64,000 nucleotides of DNA from Colwellia sp. Arc7-635 (GTDB lineage: Bacteria; Pseudomonadota; Gammaproteobacteria; Enterobacterales; Alteromonadaceae): contig NZ_CP034660.1 in assembly GCF_003971255.1 (NCBI RefSeq), positions 3,906,001 to 3,970,000 of the forward strand. Direction: 5' to 3'. Below the pieces are notes generated by a model. The model saw nothing but the letters and a program-made list of their open reading frames with translations. It was not told the origin of the DNA and made no database searches. Numbering within the stretch: position 1 is the first letter of the stretch; each line of letters begins with the position of its first letter. This document shows, piece by piece, positions 54,272 through 63,980 of this stretch. The position numbers were made by a program, and so were the translations under genes.

Positions 54272-54735
54272 TAGTAATAAGAAATTTTCTTGATTTCTTT
54301 GCGATTCGAAGAAGCGCTATATATCTCATAAACATCTTTAAAGTCTAAACTTAGTTCTGTGGTATAGCTGTCGCCTACAGGATAACTTTTAACAACTTTT
54401 GCACCACGAATGATGCCTTGAACAGATGCCTTTAATTGTTGGTTATCAATAATCAAATTAGACATTGTGGTTTTACCATCAATAGTTTGACCGTAAACTT
54501 GCTCTGCTAATTCGGCATAAGCGGCAATTTTTGAAGCATTGATGGCCATCAACATACGTTGCATTTTATGTTTAGACTTTTGCAAGCTAATCGGTGCTTG
54601 CCCAATAGCAGTTATCACCGGAAAGCTATCAGGCTTTACCGCTTGCCACTCAACATGTTTATCAAATATGGTAGAACATGCACTTAGTAACAAAGCACTT
54701 AATAAAACGCAGCTATAACTATGTAAAGTTTTCAT
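54271..54735 (-). CDS. flgP: FlgP, outer-membrane flagellar lipoprotein
   Basis: An LPP20-family lipoprotein needed for a stable polar flagellum and motility in Vibrio. I choose the ATG at 54735; the signal (KTLHSYSCVLLSALLLSAC) ends in the lipobox LLSAC. The mature part has ITAIGQAPISLQKSKHKMQR, MLMAINASKIAAYAELAEQV and YGQTIDGKTTMS, as in FlgP. The length is 154 residues. An upstream start at 54765 would overlap flgO and hide the signal peptide. It is 29 bases after flgO, and its stop touches a repeat element. Confidence 0.9.
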   Translation of the reverse strand: MKTLHSYSCVLLSALLLSACSTIFDKHVEWQAVKPDSFPVITAIGQAPISLQKSKHKMQRMLMAINASKIAAYAELAEQVYGQTIDGKTTMSNLIIDNQQLKASVQGIIRGAKVVKSYPVGDSYTTELSLDFKDVYEIYSASSNRKEIKKISYY

Positions 54736-54764
54736 ATTCACCTTCGCTATTCTTTTCGCCGACA

Positions 54765-55409
54765 TTACTGTTGTATCTCAATGGCACGTGCATCATCAAC
54801 TAGCATTGCACTATCACGTAAAATCATACCATCTTTCATTTTAACATTTTCGTGACGGTTGAAATCATCCCCAACCACCCAGGCAGGAATAAAAGATTGT
54901 GCGGTAGCGACAACTACGCGTGATTGCATACCAATCATACGGGCATTAACCAGAATGCCTTCACCTTGTTGCATCATTGTACCGGTTACAACATAGTCAA
55001 TTATCTGACGTTCGGGTAACTCTTTCCAATCACGGCTAAAAACATAGTCACCATCTTCGGTGACACGGATATGTCCGGTAGTTTTAAAATCAATGACGAC
55101 CAAGCCATGTCGTTGCATTTCATGGACAAAACTCTCTGACAACTGATTACCCAACCAATTGGTTGATTCTAGATTTTTTAAGTCGACGAATGATGCAATA
55201 GCGATCGGGGTTTTTGGATTAACAAATGAACTACTTTCCAACATTTGGTAGGCAAGGCCTTTAACCACATCATTTATCGCATGTCGAGGTAAGTCGAAAC
55301 TGTCAATTTCTTGTTTATCAGCATAAGAAGATCGATAAAAATCGTCATTAGACTTCATAGAACACGACATGATTGTCGGTATTAGTATTGCTATAAGCCA
55401 ATTTTTCAT
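54765..55409 (-). CDS. flgO: FlgO, outer-membrane flagellar protein
   Basis: A FlgO-domain protein that partners FlgP and FlgT in the outer rings of sheathed or polar flagella. The ATG at 55409 follows GGGGAGAG by 4 bases. The signal peptide (KNWLIAILIPTIMSC) ends in a possible lipobox at Cys16. The FlgO domain covers about 50-190 (IAIASFVDLKNLESTNWLGN, QLSESFVHEMQRHGLVVIDF, DYVVTGTMMQQGEGILVNAR). The length is 214 residues. A sigma-54-like element lies about 50 bases upstream. Confidence 0.9.
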   Translation of the reverse strand: MKNWLIAILIPTIMSCSMKSNDDFYRSSYADKQEIDSFDLPRHAINDVVKGLAYQMLESSSFVNPKTPIAIASFVDLKNLESTNWLGNQLSESFVHEMQRHGLVVIDFKTTGHIRVTEDGDYVFSRDWKELPERQIIDYVVTGTMMQQGEGILVNARMIGMQSRVVVATAQSFIPAWVVGDDFNRHENVKMKDGMILRDSAMLVDDARAIEIQQ

Positions 55410-55459
55410 TGAGCTCTCCCCAATTGATACAAATATCATAAAATTAATGTAAATATCAA

Positions 55460-55475
55460 AGCAGGATCCGCGCCA
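55460..55475 (-). promoter_or_regulatory. Candidate sigma-54 promoter of flgOP
   Basis: The minus strand reads TGGCGC-GGATC-CTGC-T: -24 GG and -12 GC at the right spacing, with one change in each box. It lies about 51 bases before flgO. A second, poorer possibility (TGGCAA-TAGTG-GCGC) overlaps just upstream. In Vibrio cholerae flgOP depends on the FlrA/FlrC cascade. Confidence 0.55.
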
Positions 55476-55880
55476 CTATTGCCAACAATGAAGACAATGA
55501 GAATGAATAAACGCTTATTATTGGTACAAGAGACTCACTATCAACATGAAATACAGCCTGATTAATCACTTTTATAAAATAACTTATGAACGGCTGAGCA
55601 TTTGTAGCAATTGTAAATGGGTAAAAGATGTAGATAAGTAAATCACGTTTTTACTTTTAAAGTAGTAAGCGGTAACCATAATACATTTTGAATACCTATT
55701 TTATATTATTACTACCAACAGAATTATAATATATATACCACTAAATAAAGCTGACGTTGCGCTATCTATTATACAAGTGAATATGATGTTCTTGATGCTG
55801 AGTTCAGAAAAGTCGCTAAACAGGCACAAAACCTGCATATTCCAAAATATAGATCGAATCCATTTTAAAAAGAGATATTT
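55476..55880. other. Intergenic region between flgO and flgT
   Basis: A 405-base AT-rich gap between two diverging genes. No open frame longer than a few dozen codons and no clear sigma-54 or sigma-28 element for flgT was seen; ATTATAATATATATACC near 55725 is too unspecific to call. Confidence 0.5.
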
Positions 55881-57044
55881 ATGCGCTTAAGTTTATTTTG
55901 CCTATGCCTTGCTATATATAGTGGCTCAAGTTTTGGGCAATGGTATGAATCGCAAGGCGTAGCAACTATAAAGAACAATGATAACAAAGCAGCAAAAGCT
56001 CAAGCTGTGCAAAATGCCCTAAAAAGAGCTCTACTGGTTGCTGGCGCTTCAGTGTCAAGTGTTCGTCAAGTAGTCAACGGTTTGCTTACTCAAGACGAAA
56101 TTAGCATTCGTGCCAGTGGCAGCGTCAATTCATTGGAACTGATCAGTGAGAACTATACTGACGATCTTGTTACCGTCACTATTCGTGCTGATATTTTTTC
56201 GCAAGAAAAAAAGTGTTTTGCCGCTGACTATAAAAAATCAATGCTATTAACACGTAGTAATATATTACATCGAGAACAAGCAAATGTCGGTAGCATCTAT
56301 TCTATTGATAAAACATTAATTGAAAAGCTTGCGAGTAAAATTCAGCAACAAGGCATATATCTAGATACTAAAATGGCCTTGCGCACTAAAACTGAGTTCT
56401 CACGGTTTAATCAAAGTTTACAAACACAAAGTTTAAAAAATCTCACTATGTCTTTAGCAAACATGACCAATAGTCAATATGTGATGTTCTCAGAAATTCA
56501 AGATCTCTCGCTAGCCAACGATGAGAATAACAATTGGCAATTTTGGCAAAAAAATATCTATCAACGCCAATTTAATATTGCCCTCTATATTCATGACGGT
56601 ACCACAGGAGAACGGGTGTTAGATAAGCATTATCAGAGCTCTGCACCTTGGCAGTTCGATAAACGAAAAAGTGTTGATGTTACAAGCAACAATTTTTGGC
56701 AAAGTGAGTATGGTGAAAGAATCAGTCAGACGCTAGATACTATGGTCAGTGATATTGATGAAAATATGATGTGCCAACCCACCCAAGGCCGAATAGTACA
56801 AGTTAATGGTAATACTTTAATCTTTAACTTAGGAAAAAGACATGGCGTTAAAGTAGGTGACGAGTTTTCTTTACTACATTTCAACAATTTTATTAGTGAT
56901 GATAAACGCTCTTACGCCGGCTTTAATATTAGTCCTTATAAAGTTATTGTTAACTCTGTTAGTCAAGATAGTGCGCACGCAACAACGACACAACAACATA
57001 TATTAGACAACATTCAAATTGATGATTTAGCAGTGCGTTATTGA
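55881..57044 (+). CDS. flgT: FlgT, H-ring flagellar protein
   Basis: A periplasmic protein that forms the H ring around the LP ring in Vibrio and helps stator assembly. The signal peptide is residues 1-19 (RLSLFCLCLAIYSGSSFG), and the mature protein starts QWYESQGVATI. Three FlgT domains are recognisable: N-terminal (20-110; KAQAVQNALKRALLVAGASV), middle (115-285), and C-terminal (CQPTQGRIVQVNGNTLIFNL, GKRHGVKVGDEFSLL). Cys109 and Cys289 could pair, but this is not shown. The length of 387 residues is usual. Confidence 0.92.
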   Translation: MRLSLFCLCLAIYSGSSFGQWYESQGVATIKNNDNKAAKAQAVQNALKRALLVAGASVSSVRQVVNGLLTQDEISIRASGSVNSLELISENYTDDLVTVTIRADIFSQEKKCFAADYKKSMLLTRSNILHREQANVGSIYSIDKTLIEKLASKIQQQGIYLDTKMALRTKTEFSRFNQSLQTQSLKNLTMSLANMTNSQYVMFSEIQDLSLANDENNNWQFWQKNIYQRQFNIALYIHDGTTGERVLDKHYQSSAPWQFDKRKSVDVTSNNFWQSEYGERISQTLDTMVSDIDENMMCQPTQGRIVQVNGNTLIFNLGKRHGVKVGDEFSLLHFNNFISDDKRSYAGFNISPYKVIVNSVSQDSAHATTTQQHILDNIQIDDLAVRY

Positions 57045-57280
57045 GTGCTGAAGTAAAATGATGAAGGTTGAAGATGAAGTGCCATCAATACTGATTTTCA
57101 ACTATTGACACTTTAGCGCTTACATCAACAGTGATACTTTGAACTAGAAAAGGATGTATGCCCTGACGTATATCAATCATGAACGAGCCGTTATTTCATA
57201 TTATTAGTAATAGTCTATTGCTTTTTATCTATTAATTTATAAAATAGCGCCGTACGTAACTGATATAACTACTATATATT
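57045..57280 (+). other. Region between flgT and tRNA-Arg
   Basis: A 236-base AT-rich stretch that must hold the tRNA promoter. A TTGCTT box and downstream TATAAAAT are visible near 57218-57245, but their spacing is only 14 bases, so I do not call them. No gene was seen. Confidence 0.4.
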
Positions 57281-57356
57281 GTCCTCATAGTTTAACTGGA
57301 TAAAACTGCGGCCTCCTAAGCTGCTGCTCCAGGTTCGAGTCCTGGTGGGGACGCCA
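57281..57356 (+). tRNA. tRNA-Arg, anticodon CCU
   Basis: A full cloverleaf. The acceptor GTCCTCA pairs with TGGGGAC (one G-T pair), with encoded CCA at the end. The anticodon stem GCGGC/GCTGC carries the loop CTCCTAA, with anticodon CCT at 57315-57317, which reads AGG (arginine). The T-arm CCAGG-TTCGAGT-CCTGG is perfect. It stands alone on the plus strand, between the flagellar locus and metabolic genes. Confidence 0.95.
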
Positions 57357-57540
57357 ATAGCTTTACCTAGAATACTAAAATGGTCATTAACGCGACTAAA
57401 TTGATATTATAAATTTAACCGTTTTCCCAACATAGTCACTTTAAATAGTAATCGTTATCTAAGGTAAATACTCGCGAATTTGAGTGTCACCTCTATTGCA
57501 GTAAGTACCATATTTCTTATATAGAAAGCATCAGACATAA

Positions 57541-57566
57541 AAAAACCCCGTTTCAACGAGGTTTTT
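57541..57566. terminator. Terminator hairpin after the 48-residue gene
   Basis: AACCCCGTT and AACGAGGTT form a stem with one mismatch; GGGGTTTTTTTATG follows on the minus strand and GAGGTTTTTC on the plus. It lies 8 bases after the stop codon of the small minus-strand gene and may also end the tRNA transcript coming from the left. Confidence 0.75.
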
Positions 57567-57573
57567 CAATAAA

Positions 57574-57720
57574 CTAATTTACTTGTTCTGTATTTGCTGG
57601 TTCTACAACAACATCCTTGTCGTCTGCTGCTGAGCCACTGCTCAACAATGCTGATACCGTCAATATTAATACGGCTAATATTACTGTAGTCAGCTTAATT
57701 CCGCTTGACGACTTATTCAT
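57574..57720 (-). CDS. Small 48-residue protein with one hydrophobic segment
   Basis: Starts MNKSSSGIKL, has a hydrophobic helix at about 10-28 (TTVILAVLILTVSALLSSG), and ends with an acidic tail (AADDKDVVVEPANTEQVN). An AGGA box lies before the ATG and a terminator hairpin just after the stop, which supports a real short transcript. It could be a single-pass membrane protein or a small exported peptide; GSAADD resembles a signal cleavage site. I recognise no family. Confidence 0.55.
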   Translation of the reverse strand: MNKSSSGIKLTTVILAVLILTVSALLSSGSAADDKDVVVEPANTEQVN

Positions 57721-58189
57721 TACTCAATCCTGTGTCAGGTTATATCTTTTTATTCTTATTTGTACATACAACAAATCAACACTATAGGATCTATATTTTA
57801 ATTTCAAGAGCTTAGACAAGCATTTACCACTTTATTGCCAAAAAAACGTACAGAACAACATTTAAACCATATCTGAACGTTAAATAACCACCCTGGTGAT
57901 TGAGACAAGCATCACCAGATCATGAAATACATAGAAAGACTAGCTGATTAATTGAATAAATAATTTCACAGTTAAACTTATTCCGCTTAAATAAAAAGTA
58001 CTTACCTCAGTATTATGCAGTACTTAGTGAAGTTCAAAATAAGCGCTATTTGAATCCTAATTAGCAACATTTTTAATAAGTTGAAAATAATCGCTAAAAA
58101 AGGCCAATTAAATTTGCAGTACAGGGGCACTCTAGGTGAAAATAAGCGCAATTTATATCCCATCAAACTTTACAATAATTGGAGCAATT
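57721..58189. other. Region upstream of transketolase
   Basis: A 469-base AT-rich gap that must contain the tkt promoter. It holds an 8-base inverted repeat at 57893-57918. An in-frame extension of tkt to 58136 exists but lacks family similarity. Nothing else is clear. Confidence 0.5.
57893..57918. repeat. Inverted repeat before tkt
   Basis: CTGGTGAT and ATCACCAG form a perfect 8-pair stem around a 10-base loop, about 270 bases before tkt. No T-run follows, so it may be an operator or an mRNA/sRNA hairpin. Confidence 0.4.
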
Positions 58190-60169
58190 ATGCCGTCGCG
58201 TCAACAACTGGCCAATGCAATTCGAGCTTTAAGCATGGATGCCGTGCAAAAAGCTAAATCAGGACACCCTGGAGCCCCAATGGGCATGGCAGATATCGCT
58301 GAAGTTTTATGGCGTGACTTTCTAAAACATAACCCGACTGACCCACAGTGGACCGATCGCGATCGCTTCGTGCTGTCTAATGGTCATGGTTCAATGCTAA
58401 TTTACTCACTATTGCATTTAACCGGTTATGATTTACCGATCAATGAATTGAAAAACTTCCGTCAGTTGCACTCTAAAACACCAGGTCACCCTGAGTACGG
58501 TTACACTCCAGGCGTAGAAACCACGACAGGTCCACTAGGCGCTGGCGTGTCAAACGCTGTTGGTATGGCAATTGCCGAGAAAACATTAGCGGCACAATTT
58601 AACCGCGAAGGTCATAACATTGTTGATCACAACACTTATGTATTTTTAGGCGATGGTTGCTTAATGGAAGGCATCTCTCATGAAGCCTGTTCATTAGCGG
58701 GTACCTTAGGTTTAGGTAAACTCGTTGCCTTTTGGGATGACAACGGTATTTCTATCGATGGTAAAGTTGAAGGTTGGTTTACTGACGATACCCCTGCACG
58801 TTTTGCCGCTTACGGTTGGCATGTTGTTAGTGTTGATGGCCATAACCCTGAGGCTATCGCAGCCGCTATAGCTGAAGCTAAGTCAGTTACTGACAAACCT
58901 TCAATGATTTGTTGTAAAACCATTATCGGTTTTGGCTCACCAAATAAAGAAGGCACGCACGATTGTCATGGCGCGCCTTTAGGTGATGATGAAATTGCAG
59001 CGACACGCGAAAAATTAAATTGGCCACATGCTCCTTTTGAAATTCCAGCAGACATTTATGCAGATTGGGATCAAAAAGAAAAAGGCACTGCAGAGCAAAC
59101 GAGCTGGAATGATAAATTTGCCGCTTACCAAGCAGCTCACCCAACATTGGCCGCTGAATATGAGCGTCGTGTTATTAAAGGTGATTTACCAGCAGAATTT
59201 GAAGATAAAGCTAATGCCTACATTTTAGAATGCCAAGAAAAAGCTGAAAATGTTGCCTCACGTAAAGCATCACAAAATACCATTGAAGTATTTGGTGCGA
59301 TGTTACCTGAATTATTAGGTGGCTCAGCTGATTTAGCCGGTTCAAACTTAACGCTTTGGTCTGGTTCAAAAGGTATTCAAGAAGATGCCGCAGGTAACTA
59401 TATTTTCTACGGTGTACGTGAGTTTGGTATGAGCGGTATCATGAACGGTATTTCGTTACATGGTGGCTTTATTAACTACGGCGCGACGTTCATGATGTTT
59501 ATGGAATATGCACGTAACGCAGTACGTATGTCAGCATTAATGGGTATTCAAAACGTTTTTGTTTATACCCATGATTCAATTGGCCAAGGTGAAGATGGTC
59601 CAACACATCAGCCAATTGAGCAATTAACCAACCTGCGTACTACCCCGAACATGGTGACATGGCGTCCAGCAGATGCAACTGAATCTGCCGTATCGTGGAA
59701 AAATGCTATTGAACGCCAAAATGCGCCAACATCGCTAATTTTCTCTCGTCAGGGTTTACCTGCTTTAAGCCGTACTAGCGCACAAGTTGCTGATATTGCA
59801 AAAGGTGGTTACATCTTAAAAGATAGTGTTGGTACACCAGCCGTTATTCTAATTGCGACAGGCTCGGAAGTGTCATTGGCACTAAAAGCAGCTGAAGCAT
59901 TAGGTGATAGTGTGCGTGTTGTATCTATGCCATCAACCAATATTTTTGATGCTCAAGATAGTGAGTACAAAGAGTCAGTATTACCTTCATCAGTGACTAA
60001 ACGTGTTGCTATTGAAGCTGCTCATACTGATTTTTGGTATAAGTATGTTGGCTTGAATGGCAAAGTTGTCGGTATGACGACTTTTGGTGAGTCAGCACCA
60101 GGTAATGTATTACTTGAGTACTTTGGTTTTACTGTTGAAAACGTTGTAAAAACAGTAAATAGCCTTTAA
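58190..60169 (+). CDS. tkt: Transketolase
   Basis: A thiamine-diphosphate enzyme that moves two-carbon units between pentose phosphate and glycolytic sugars and supplies erythrose 4-phosphate. I choose the ATG at 58190 ([20 protein letters not shown]), 5 bases after GGAG, giving 659 residues, the usual length. The TPP/metal motif [13 protein letters not shown]...[10 protein letters not shown] and the substrate motifs [11 protein letters not shown] and [12 protein letters not shown] are intact. It precedes epd-pgk-fba, as in many gammaproteobacteria, and epd uses its product. Confidence 0.97.
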   Translation: MPSRQQLANAIRALSMDAVQKAKSGHPGAPMGMADIAEVLWRDFLKHNPTDPQWTDRDRFVLSNGHGSMLIYSLLHLTGYDLPINELKNFRQLHSKTPGHPEYGYTPGVETTTGPLGAGVSNAVGMAIAEKTLAAQFNREGHNIVDHNTYVFLGDGCLMEGISHEACSLAGTLGLGKLVAFWDDNGISIDGKVEGWFTDDTPARFAAYGWHVVSVDGHNPEAIAAAIAEAKSVTDKPSMICCKTIIGFGSPNKEGTHDCHGAPLGDDEIAATREKLNWPHAPFEIPADIYADWDQKEKGTAEQTSWNDKFAAYQAAHPTLAAEYERRVIKGDLPAEFEDKANAYILECQEKAENVASRKASQNTIEVFGAMLPELLGGSADLAGSNLTLWSGSKGIQEDAAGNYIFYGVREFGMSGIMNGISLHGGFINYGATFMMFMEYARNAVRMSALMGIQNVFVYTHDSIGQGEDGPTHQPIEQLTNLRTTPNMVTWRPADATESAVSWKNAIERQNAPTSLIFSRQGLPALSRTSAQVADIAKGGYILKDSVGTPAVILIATGSEVSLALKAAEALGDSVRVVSMPSTNIFDAQDSEYKESVLPSSVTKRVAIEAAHTDFWYKYVGLNGKVVGMTTFGESAPGNVLLEYFGFTVENVVKTVNSL

Positions 60170-60196
60170 GTCTTAATAAAATAATCATGAAGTTGC

Positions 60197-60223
60197 AGCC
60201 AGTTAAGTATTACTTAACTGGCT
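60197..60223. terminator. Hairpin after tkt
   Basis: AGCCAGTTAAGT and ACTTAACTGGCT form a perfect 12-pair stem with a 3-base loop, 27 bases after the tkt stop. There is no long T-run, so it is probably a partial terminator or mRNA-stabilising hairpin between tkt and epd. Confidence 0.65.
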
Positions 60224-60325
60224 ATTAAATGATTAATAAAATCACCACTCATGTCGAGTACATTTCGCTTAACTCACATTAAATTCGCATTGTATTCAAC
60301 ATAGAGCGCTATAAATCAGAAATAT

Positions 60326-61339
60326 ATGTCAATTAATATCGCAATAAACGGCTTTGGTAGGATCGGCAGAAATGTGGTTCGTGCTCTTTATGAAAACGGT
60401 AGAACCAACGAATTCAACTTAGTCGCCATTAATGAACTTGCCGAACCAGAAGGTATAGCTCACTTATTAAAATATGACTCTACACATGGCCGTTTTTCAT
60501 TTGCGGTGCAACAAAGTGGCGCTAAATTATTTATTGCTGGTGACGAGATAGCACTCAGTCATGAAGCTGATATTTCCAACCTGCCTTGGCAACAGCATAA
60601 TGTCGACATTGTCATTGATTGTACCGGTAAGTATGGCAGTCAAGCTGATGGACAACAGCACATTGCACAAGGGGCAAAAAAAGTCCTTTTTTCCCATCCC
60701 GGCTCACAAGATTTAGACGCGACTATTATTTATGGTATCAACCATCAACTACTTACCTCTGCTGAAAAAGTAGTATCGAATGGCTCCTGCACCACTAACT
60801 GTGTGGTACCTGTTATTCAGGTTTTAGATAAAGCCTTTGGCGTTGAAAGTGGCGCCATTACAACTATCCACTCTTCCATGCATGACCAACAAGTAATCGA
60901 TGCCTATCATCCTGATTTACGTCGTTCTCGTGCCGCTAGCCAATCAATAATACCTGTTGATACCAAGCTTGCTGCTGGTATTGAGCGTATATTGCCAAAG
61001 TTTGCAGGCCGCTTTGAAGCCATAGCAGTGCGCGTACCCACGATCAATGTCACCGCGATGGACTTGAGCTTAAATTTATCGAGCGACGCGACTATTGCTG
61101 ATATTAATCAAGCAATAGTCGATGCACAGAACAATGGGTTAGCCGGTATTTTAGGCTATACCACTGAACCGCTAGTTTCTATTGATTTTAACCATGACCC
61201 GCACTCGTGCATTGTTGATGGCAATCAAACACGTGTTAGTCACAAGCGTTTAGTTAAACTCCTTATTTGGTGTGATAACGAATGGGGCTTTGCTAATCGT
61301 TTACTAGATACCGCCTTTACGATGGCGAAGGTAAAATAA
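60326..61339 (+). CDS. epd: D-erythrose-4-phosphate dehydrogenase
   Basis: It oxidises erythrose 4-phosphate to 4-phosphoerythronate, the first step of the DXP-dependent pyridoxal phosphate pathway. It is a GapA relative with NAD motif [17 protein letters not shown] at the start and the active site SNGSCTTNC with Cys155. Long Epd-specific stretches ([46 protein letters not shown]) separate it from GapA. The length of 337 residues fits. The order epd-pgk-fba is the same as in Escherichia coli. Confidence 0.96.
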   Translation: MSINIAINGFGRIGRNVVRALYENGRTNEFNLVAINELAEPEGIAHLLKYDSTHGRFSFAVQQSGAKLFIAGDEIALSHEADISNLPWQQHNVDIVIDCTGKYGSQADGQQHIAQGAKKVLFSHPGSQDLDATIIYGINHQLLTSAEKVVSNGSCTTNCVVPVIQVLDKAFGVESGAITTIHSSMHDQQVIDAYHPDLRRSRAASQSIIPVDTKLAAGIERILPKFAGRFEAIAVRVPTINVTAMDLSLNLSSDATIADINQAIVDAQNNGLAGILGYTTEPLVSIDFNHDPHSCIVDGNQTRVSHKRLVKLLIWCDNEWGFANRLLDTAFTMAKVK

Positions 61340-61417
61340 TTCGACACGATATCATCAAACTATTACATAATTAAAAAATTTACTTAACAGTTAAACTTCT
61401 ACCAACAGGGAATAAAC

Positions 61418-62596
61418 ATGTCAGTAATCAAAATGACCGATTTAGCATTAAACAATCAACGTGTGCTCATTCGTGAAGACTTAAATGTGCCAGTTAAAGA
61501 TGGCAAAATCACCTCAGATGCTCGTTTAAGAGCTGCGTTGCCAACACTTAGACTGGCTTTAGAAGCCGGTGCGAAAGTAATGGTAATGTCACATTTAGGT
61601 CGCCCTACTGAAGGCGAATATAATGAAGAGTTTTCTTTACAACCGGTTGCTGACTACCTTAGTGCTGCATTGAACGTACCGGTTCGTTTAGTTAAAGATT
61701 ACCTAGATGGCGCAGAAGTTAATGTTGGCGAGTTAGTTTTATTTGAAAACATTCGTTTTAATGTTGGTGAAAAAAGCAATGATGACGCGTTATCAAAAAA
61801 ACTAGCCGCTCTATGTGATATTTTCGTTATGGACGCATTTGGCACCGCTCATCGCGCGCAAGCCAGTACCCATGGCGTTGCAAAATATGCTCCTACCGCA
61901 TGTGCAGGACCATTATTAGCCGGTGAATTATCTGCATTATCAAAAGCACTTGATAACCCTGCCCGTCCGCTAGTCGCCATTGTTGGTGGCTCTAAAGTAT
62001 CGACTAAACTAACGGTACTAGATTCACTAGCCGGCATTGTTGATCAATTAGTTGTTGGTGGCGGTATTGCTAACACTTTTATTGCTTCGCAAGGACACAA
62101 TGTTGGTAAGTCTTTATATGAAGCTGATTTAGTTGATGAAGCAAAGCGTTTAACTAAACAAGCTAACGACAATAATGGTTCTATTCCAGTACCAACTGAT
62201 GTCGTTGTTGGCCAAGAGTTTTCTGAAACAGCGCAAGCAACGCTTAAAAATGTCAGTGAGGTTACTGATGGCGATATGATTTTTGATATTGGCCCAGAAA
62301 GCGCAAAGGCATTAGCAGAGATTATAGCCAATGCTGGCACTGTAGTATGGAATGGTCCTGTTGGCGTATTTGAATTTGATCAGTTTGGTAAAGGCACTGA
62401 AGTTATCGCCCGTGCTATTGCTGATAGCAATGCATTTTCTATCGCTGGTGGTGGTGACACATTGGCTGCTGTTGATAAATATGATATTGCCGACAAAGTA
62501 TCTTATATTTCAACCGGTGGTGGTGCTTTTCTTGAATTTTTAGAAGGTAAAAAATTACCTGCAGTAGAAATTTTAGAAGCACGCGCAAAAGCATAA
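61418..62596 (+). CDS. pgk: Phosphoglycerate kinase
   Basis: A glycolytic kinase that forms ATP from 1,3-bisphosphoglycerate. The 392 residues hold the N-terminal substrate motifs ([39 protein letters not shown]), the KVSTKL region, and the C-terminal nucleotide motif ([45 protein letters not shown]). All parts are complete. It ends in a strong terminator before fba. Confidence 0.98.
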   Translation: MSVIKMTDLALNNQRVLIREDLNVPVKDGKITSDARLRAALPTLRLALEAGAKVMVMSHLGRPTEGEYNEEFSLQPVADYLSAALNVPVRLVKDYLDGAEVNVGELVLFENIRFNVGEKSNDDALSKKLAALCDIFVMDAFGTAHRAQASTHGVAKYAPTACAGPLLAGELSALSKALDNPARPLVAIVGGSKVSTKLTVLDSLAGIVDQLVVGGGIANTFIASQGHNVGKSLYEADLVDEAKRLTKQANDNNGSIPVPTDVVVGQEFSETAQATLKNVSEVTDGDMIFDIGPESAKALAEIIANAGTVVWNGPVGVFEFDQFGKGTEVIARAIADSNAFSIAGGGDTLAAVDKYDIADKVSYISTGGGAFLEFLEGKKLPAVEILEARAKA

Positions 62597-62614
62597 CCCT
62601 GCCCATTTATGATT

Positions 62615-62650
62615 AAAAGCGGCCAGTACTTAAATGCACTGGCCGCTTTT
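62615..62650 (+). terminator. Terminator after pgk
   Basis: AAAAGCGGCCAGT and ACTGGCCGCTTTT are perfectly complementary around a short loop, 18 bases after the pgk stop, ending in four T. It suggests fba has its own promoter. Confidence 0.92.
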
Positions 62651-62915
62651 GTTACAAACAACATAAGATTAATGAAGCACATAAGCCGTTAAATTACCGC
62701 TGCTAGTAAAACCTCATTCACCTGCCCTAACCTAAGTAATGATTAAGCAAAATCACTAGATAAATGAAAAATTGTTTTTTAAACTAAATTGACCGCTTTT
62801 TGTAGTGCAAATTACTAAATTCATCTGATACAATTACGGTACGAAAGCGTTAAGTTTCACAATGAAACTTTTTTAAATCAATTTTGTCACTATTCACAAC
62901 CACAGGAGTTAGTTC
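62651..62915 (+). promoter_or_regulatory. Upstream region of fba with a likely promoter
   Basis: With pgk terminated upstream, this stretch should hold the fba promoter. An extended -10-like TGATACAAT is seen at about 62825-62833 and TTGACC at about 62788, but their spacing is too wide to be one promoter, so the exact site is open. CAGGAG before the ATG is the ribosome-binding site. Confidence 0.45.
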
Positions 62916-63980
62916 ATGGCTTTAGTTTCTATGCGCCAAATGTTAGATCATGCCGCTGAAAATGGATACGGTATTCCAGCCTTTAACGTTAACAATTTGG
63001 AACAAGTTAGAGCTATCATGCTTGCCGCTAACGACACCAATAGCCCGGTAATATTACAAGGTTCAGCGGGTGCTAGAGCATATGCTGGCGCACCATTTTT
63101 ACGCCATTTAATCTTAGCCGCTATTGAAGAGTTCCCTCATATTCCTGTGGTAATGCATCAAGATCACGGTACATCTCCTAGTGTTTGTCAGCGCTCAATC
63201 CAATTAGGCTTTTCATCAGTCATGATGGACGGTTCATTAATGGATGATGGTAAAACGCCTTCAAGCTATGAATACAATGTTGATGTTACTCGTCGCACTG
63301 TTGAAATGGCACATGCTTGTGGTGTATCTGTTGAAGGTGAATTAGGCTGTTTAGGCTCGCTCGAAACAGGTGAAGCTGGTGAAGAAGATGGTATTGGCGC
63401 AGTGGGTAAGTTAACGATGGATCAAATGTTAACGGATCCAGAAGAAGCCGCTGACTTTGTGCAAAAAACCCAAGTTGATGCCCTAGCAATTGCTTGTGGT
63501 ACTTCACACGGCGCTTATAAATTTACTCGTCCACCAACAGGCGATATCTTAGCGATTGACCGTATTAAAGCGATTCATAACCGTATTCCTAACACGCATT
63601 TAGTTATGCATGGTTCTTCTTCTGTACCACAAGACTGGTTAGCGGTTATTAATGAGTTTGGTGGTAAAATCCCTGAAACTTACGGTGTACCTGTTGAGCA
63701 GATTCAAGAAGGCATTAAAAACGGTGTACGCAAAATCAATATCGATACCGATTTACGTTTAGCGTCTACTGGTGCTGTACGTCGTTTCTTAGCTGAGAAC
63801 CCAAGCGAATTTGACCCACGTAAATTCTTAAAAGCATCAACATTAGCGATGTATGATATTTGTAAAGCACGTTACGAAGCGTTTGGTACTGTTGGCCATG
63901 CTTCAGGTATTAAGCCTATCTCTTTAGATAACATGTTTATGCAATATTCTACTGGTAAGTTAGACGCTTTAATTAAGTAA
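62916..63980 (+). CDS. fba: Class II fructose-bisphosphate aldolase
   Basis: A zinc aldolase splitting fructose 1,6-bisphosphate in glycolysis and working in reverse in gluconeogenesis. The 354-residue protein starts [20 protein letters not shown]. Metal ligands are visible in HQDHG and in [10 protein letters not shown], then GTSHGAYKF and [10 protein letters not shown], and the substrate loop [12 protein letters not shown]. Length and motifs fit the Calvin-type class IIB subgroup rather than the E. coli FbaA subgroup. It ends 20 bases before the window edge. Confidence 0.97.
   Translation: MALVSMRQMLDHAAENGYGIPAFNVNNLEQVRAIMLAANDTNSPVILQGSAGARAYAGAPFLRHLILAAIEEFPHIPVVMHQDHGTSPSVCQRSIQLGFSSVMMDGSLMDDGKTPSSYEYNVDVTRRTVEMAHACGVSVEGELGCLGSLETGEAGEEDGIGAVGKLTMDQMLTDPEEAADFVQKTQVDALAIACGTSHGAYKFTRPPTGDILAIDRIKAIHNRIPNTHLVMHGSSSVPQDWLAVINEFGGKIPETYGVPVEQIQEGIKNGVRKINIDTDLRLASTGAVRRFLAENPSEFDPRKFLKASTLAMYDICKARYEAFGTVGHASGIKPISLDNMFMQYSTGKLDALIK

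Noticed and set aside
57193-57245. Exact sigma-70 promoter for tRNA-Arg
   Set aside because: Several AT-rich -10-like boxes exist but none has a -35 box at acceptable spacing.
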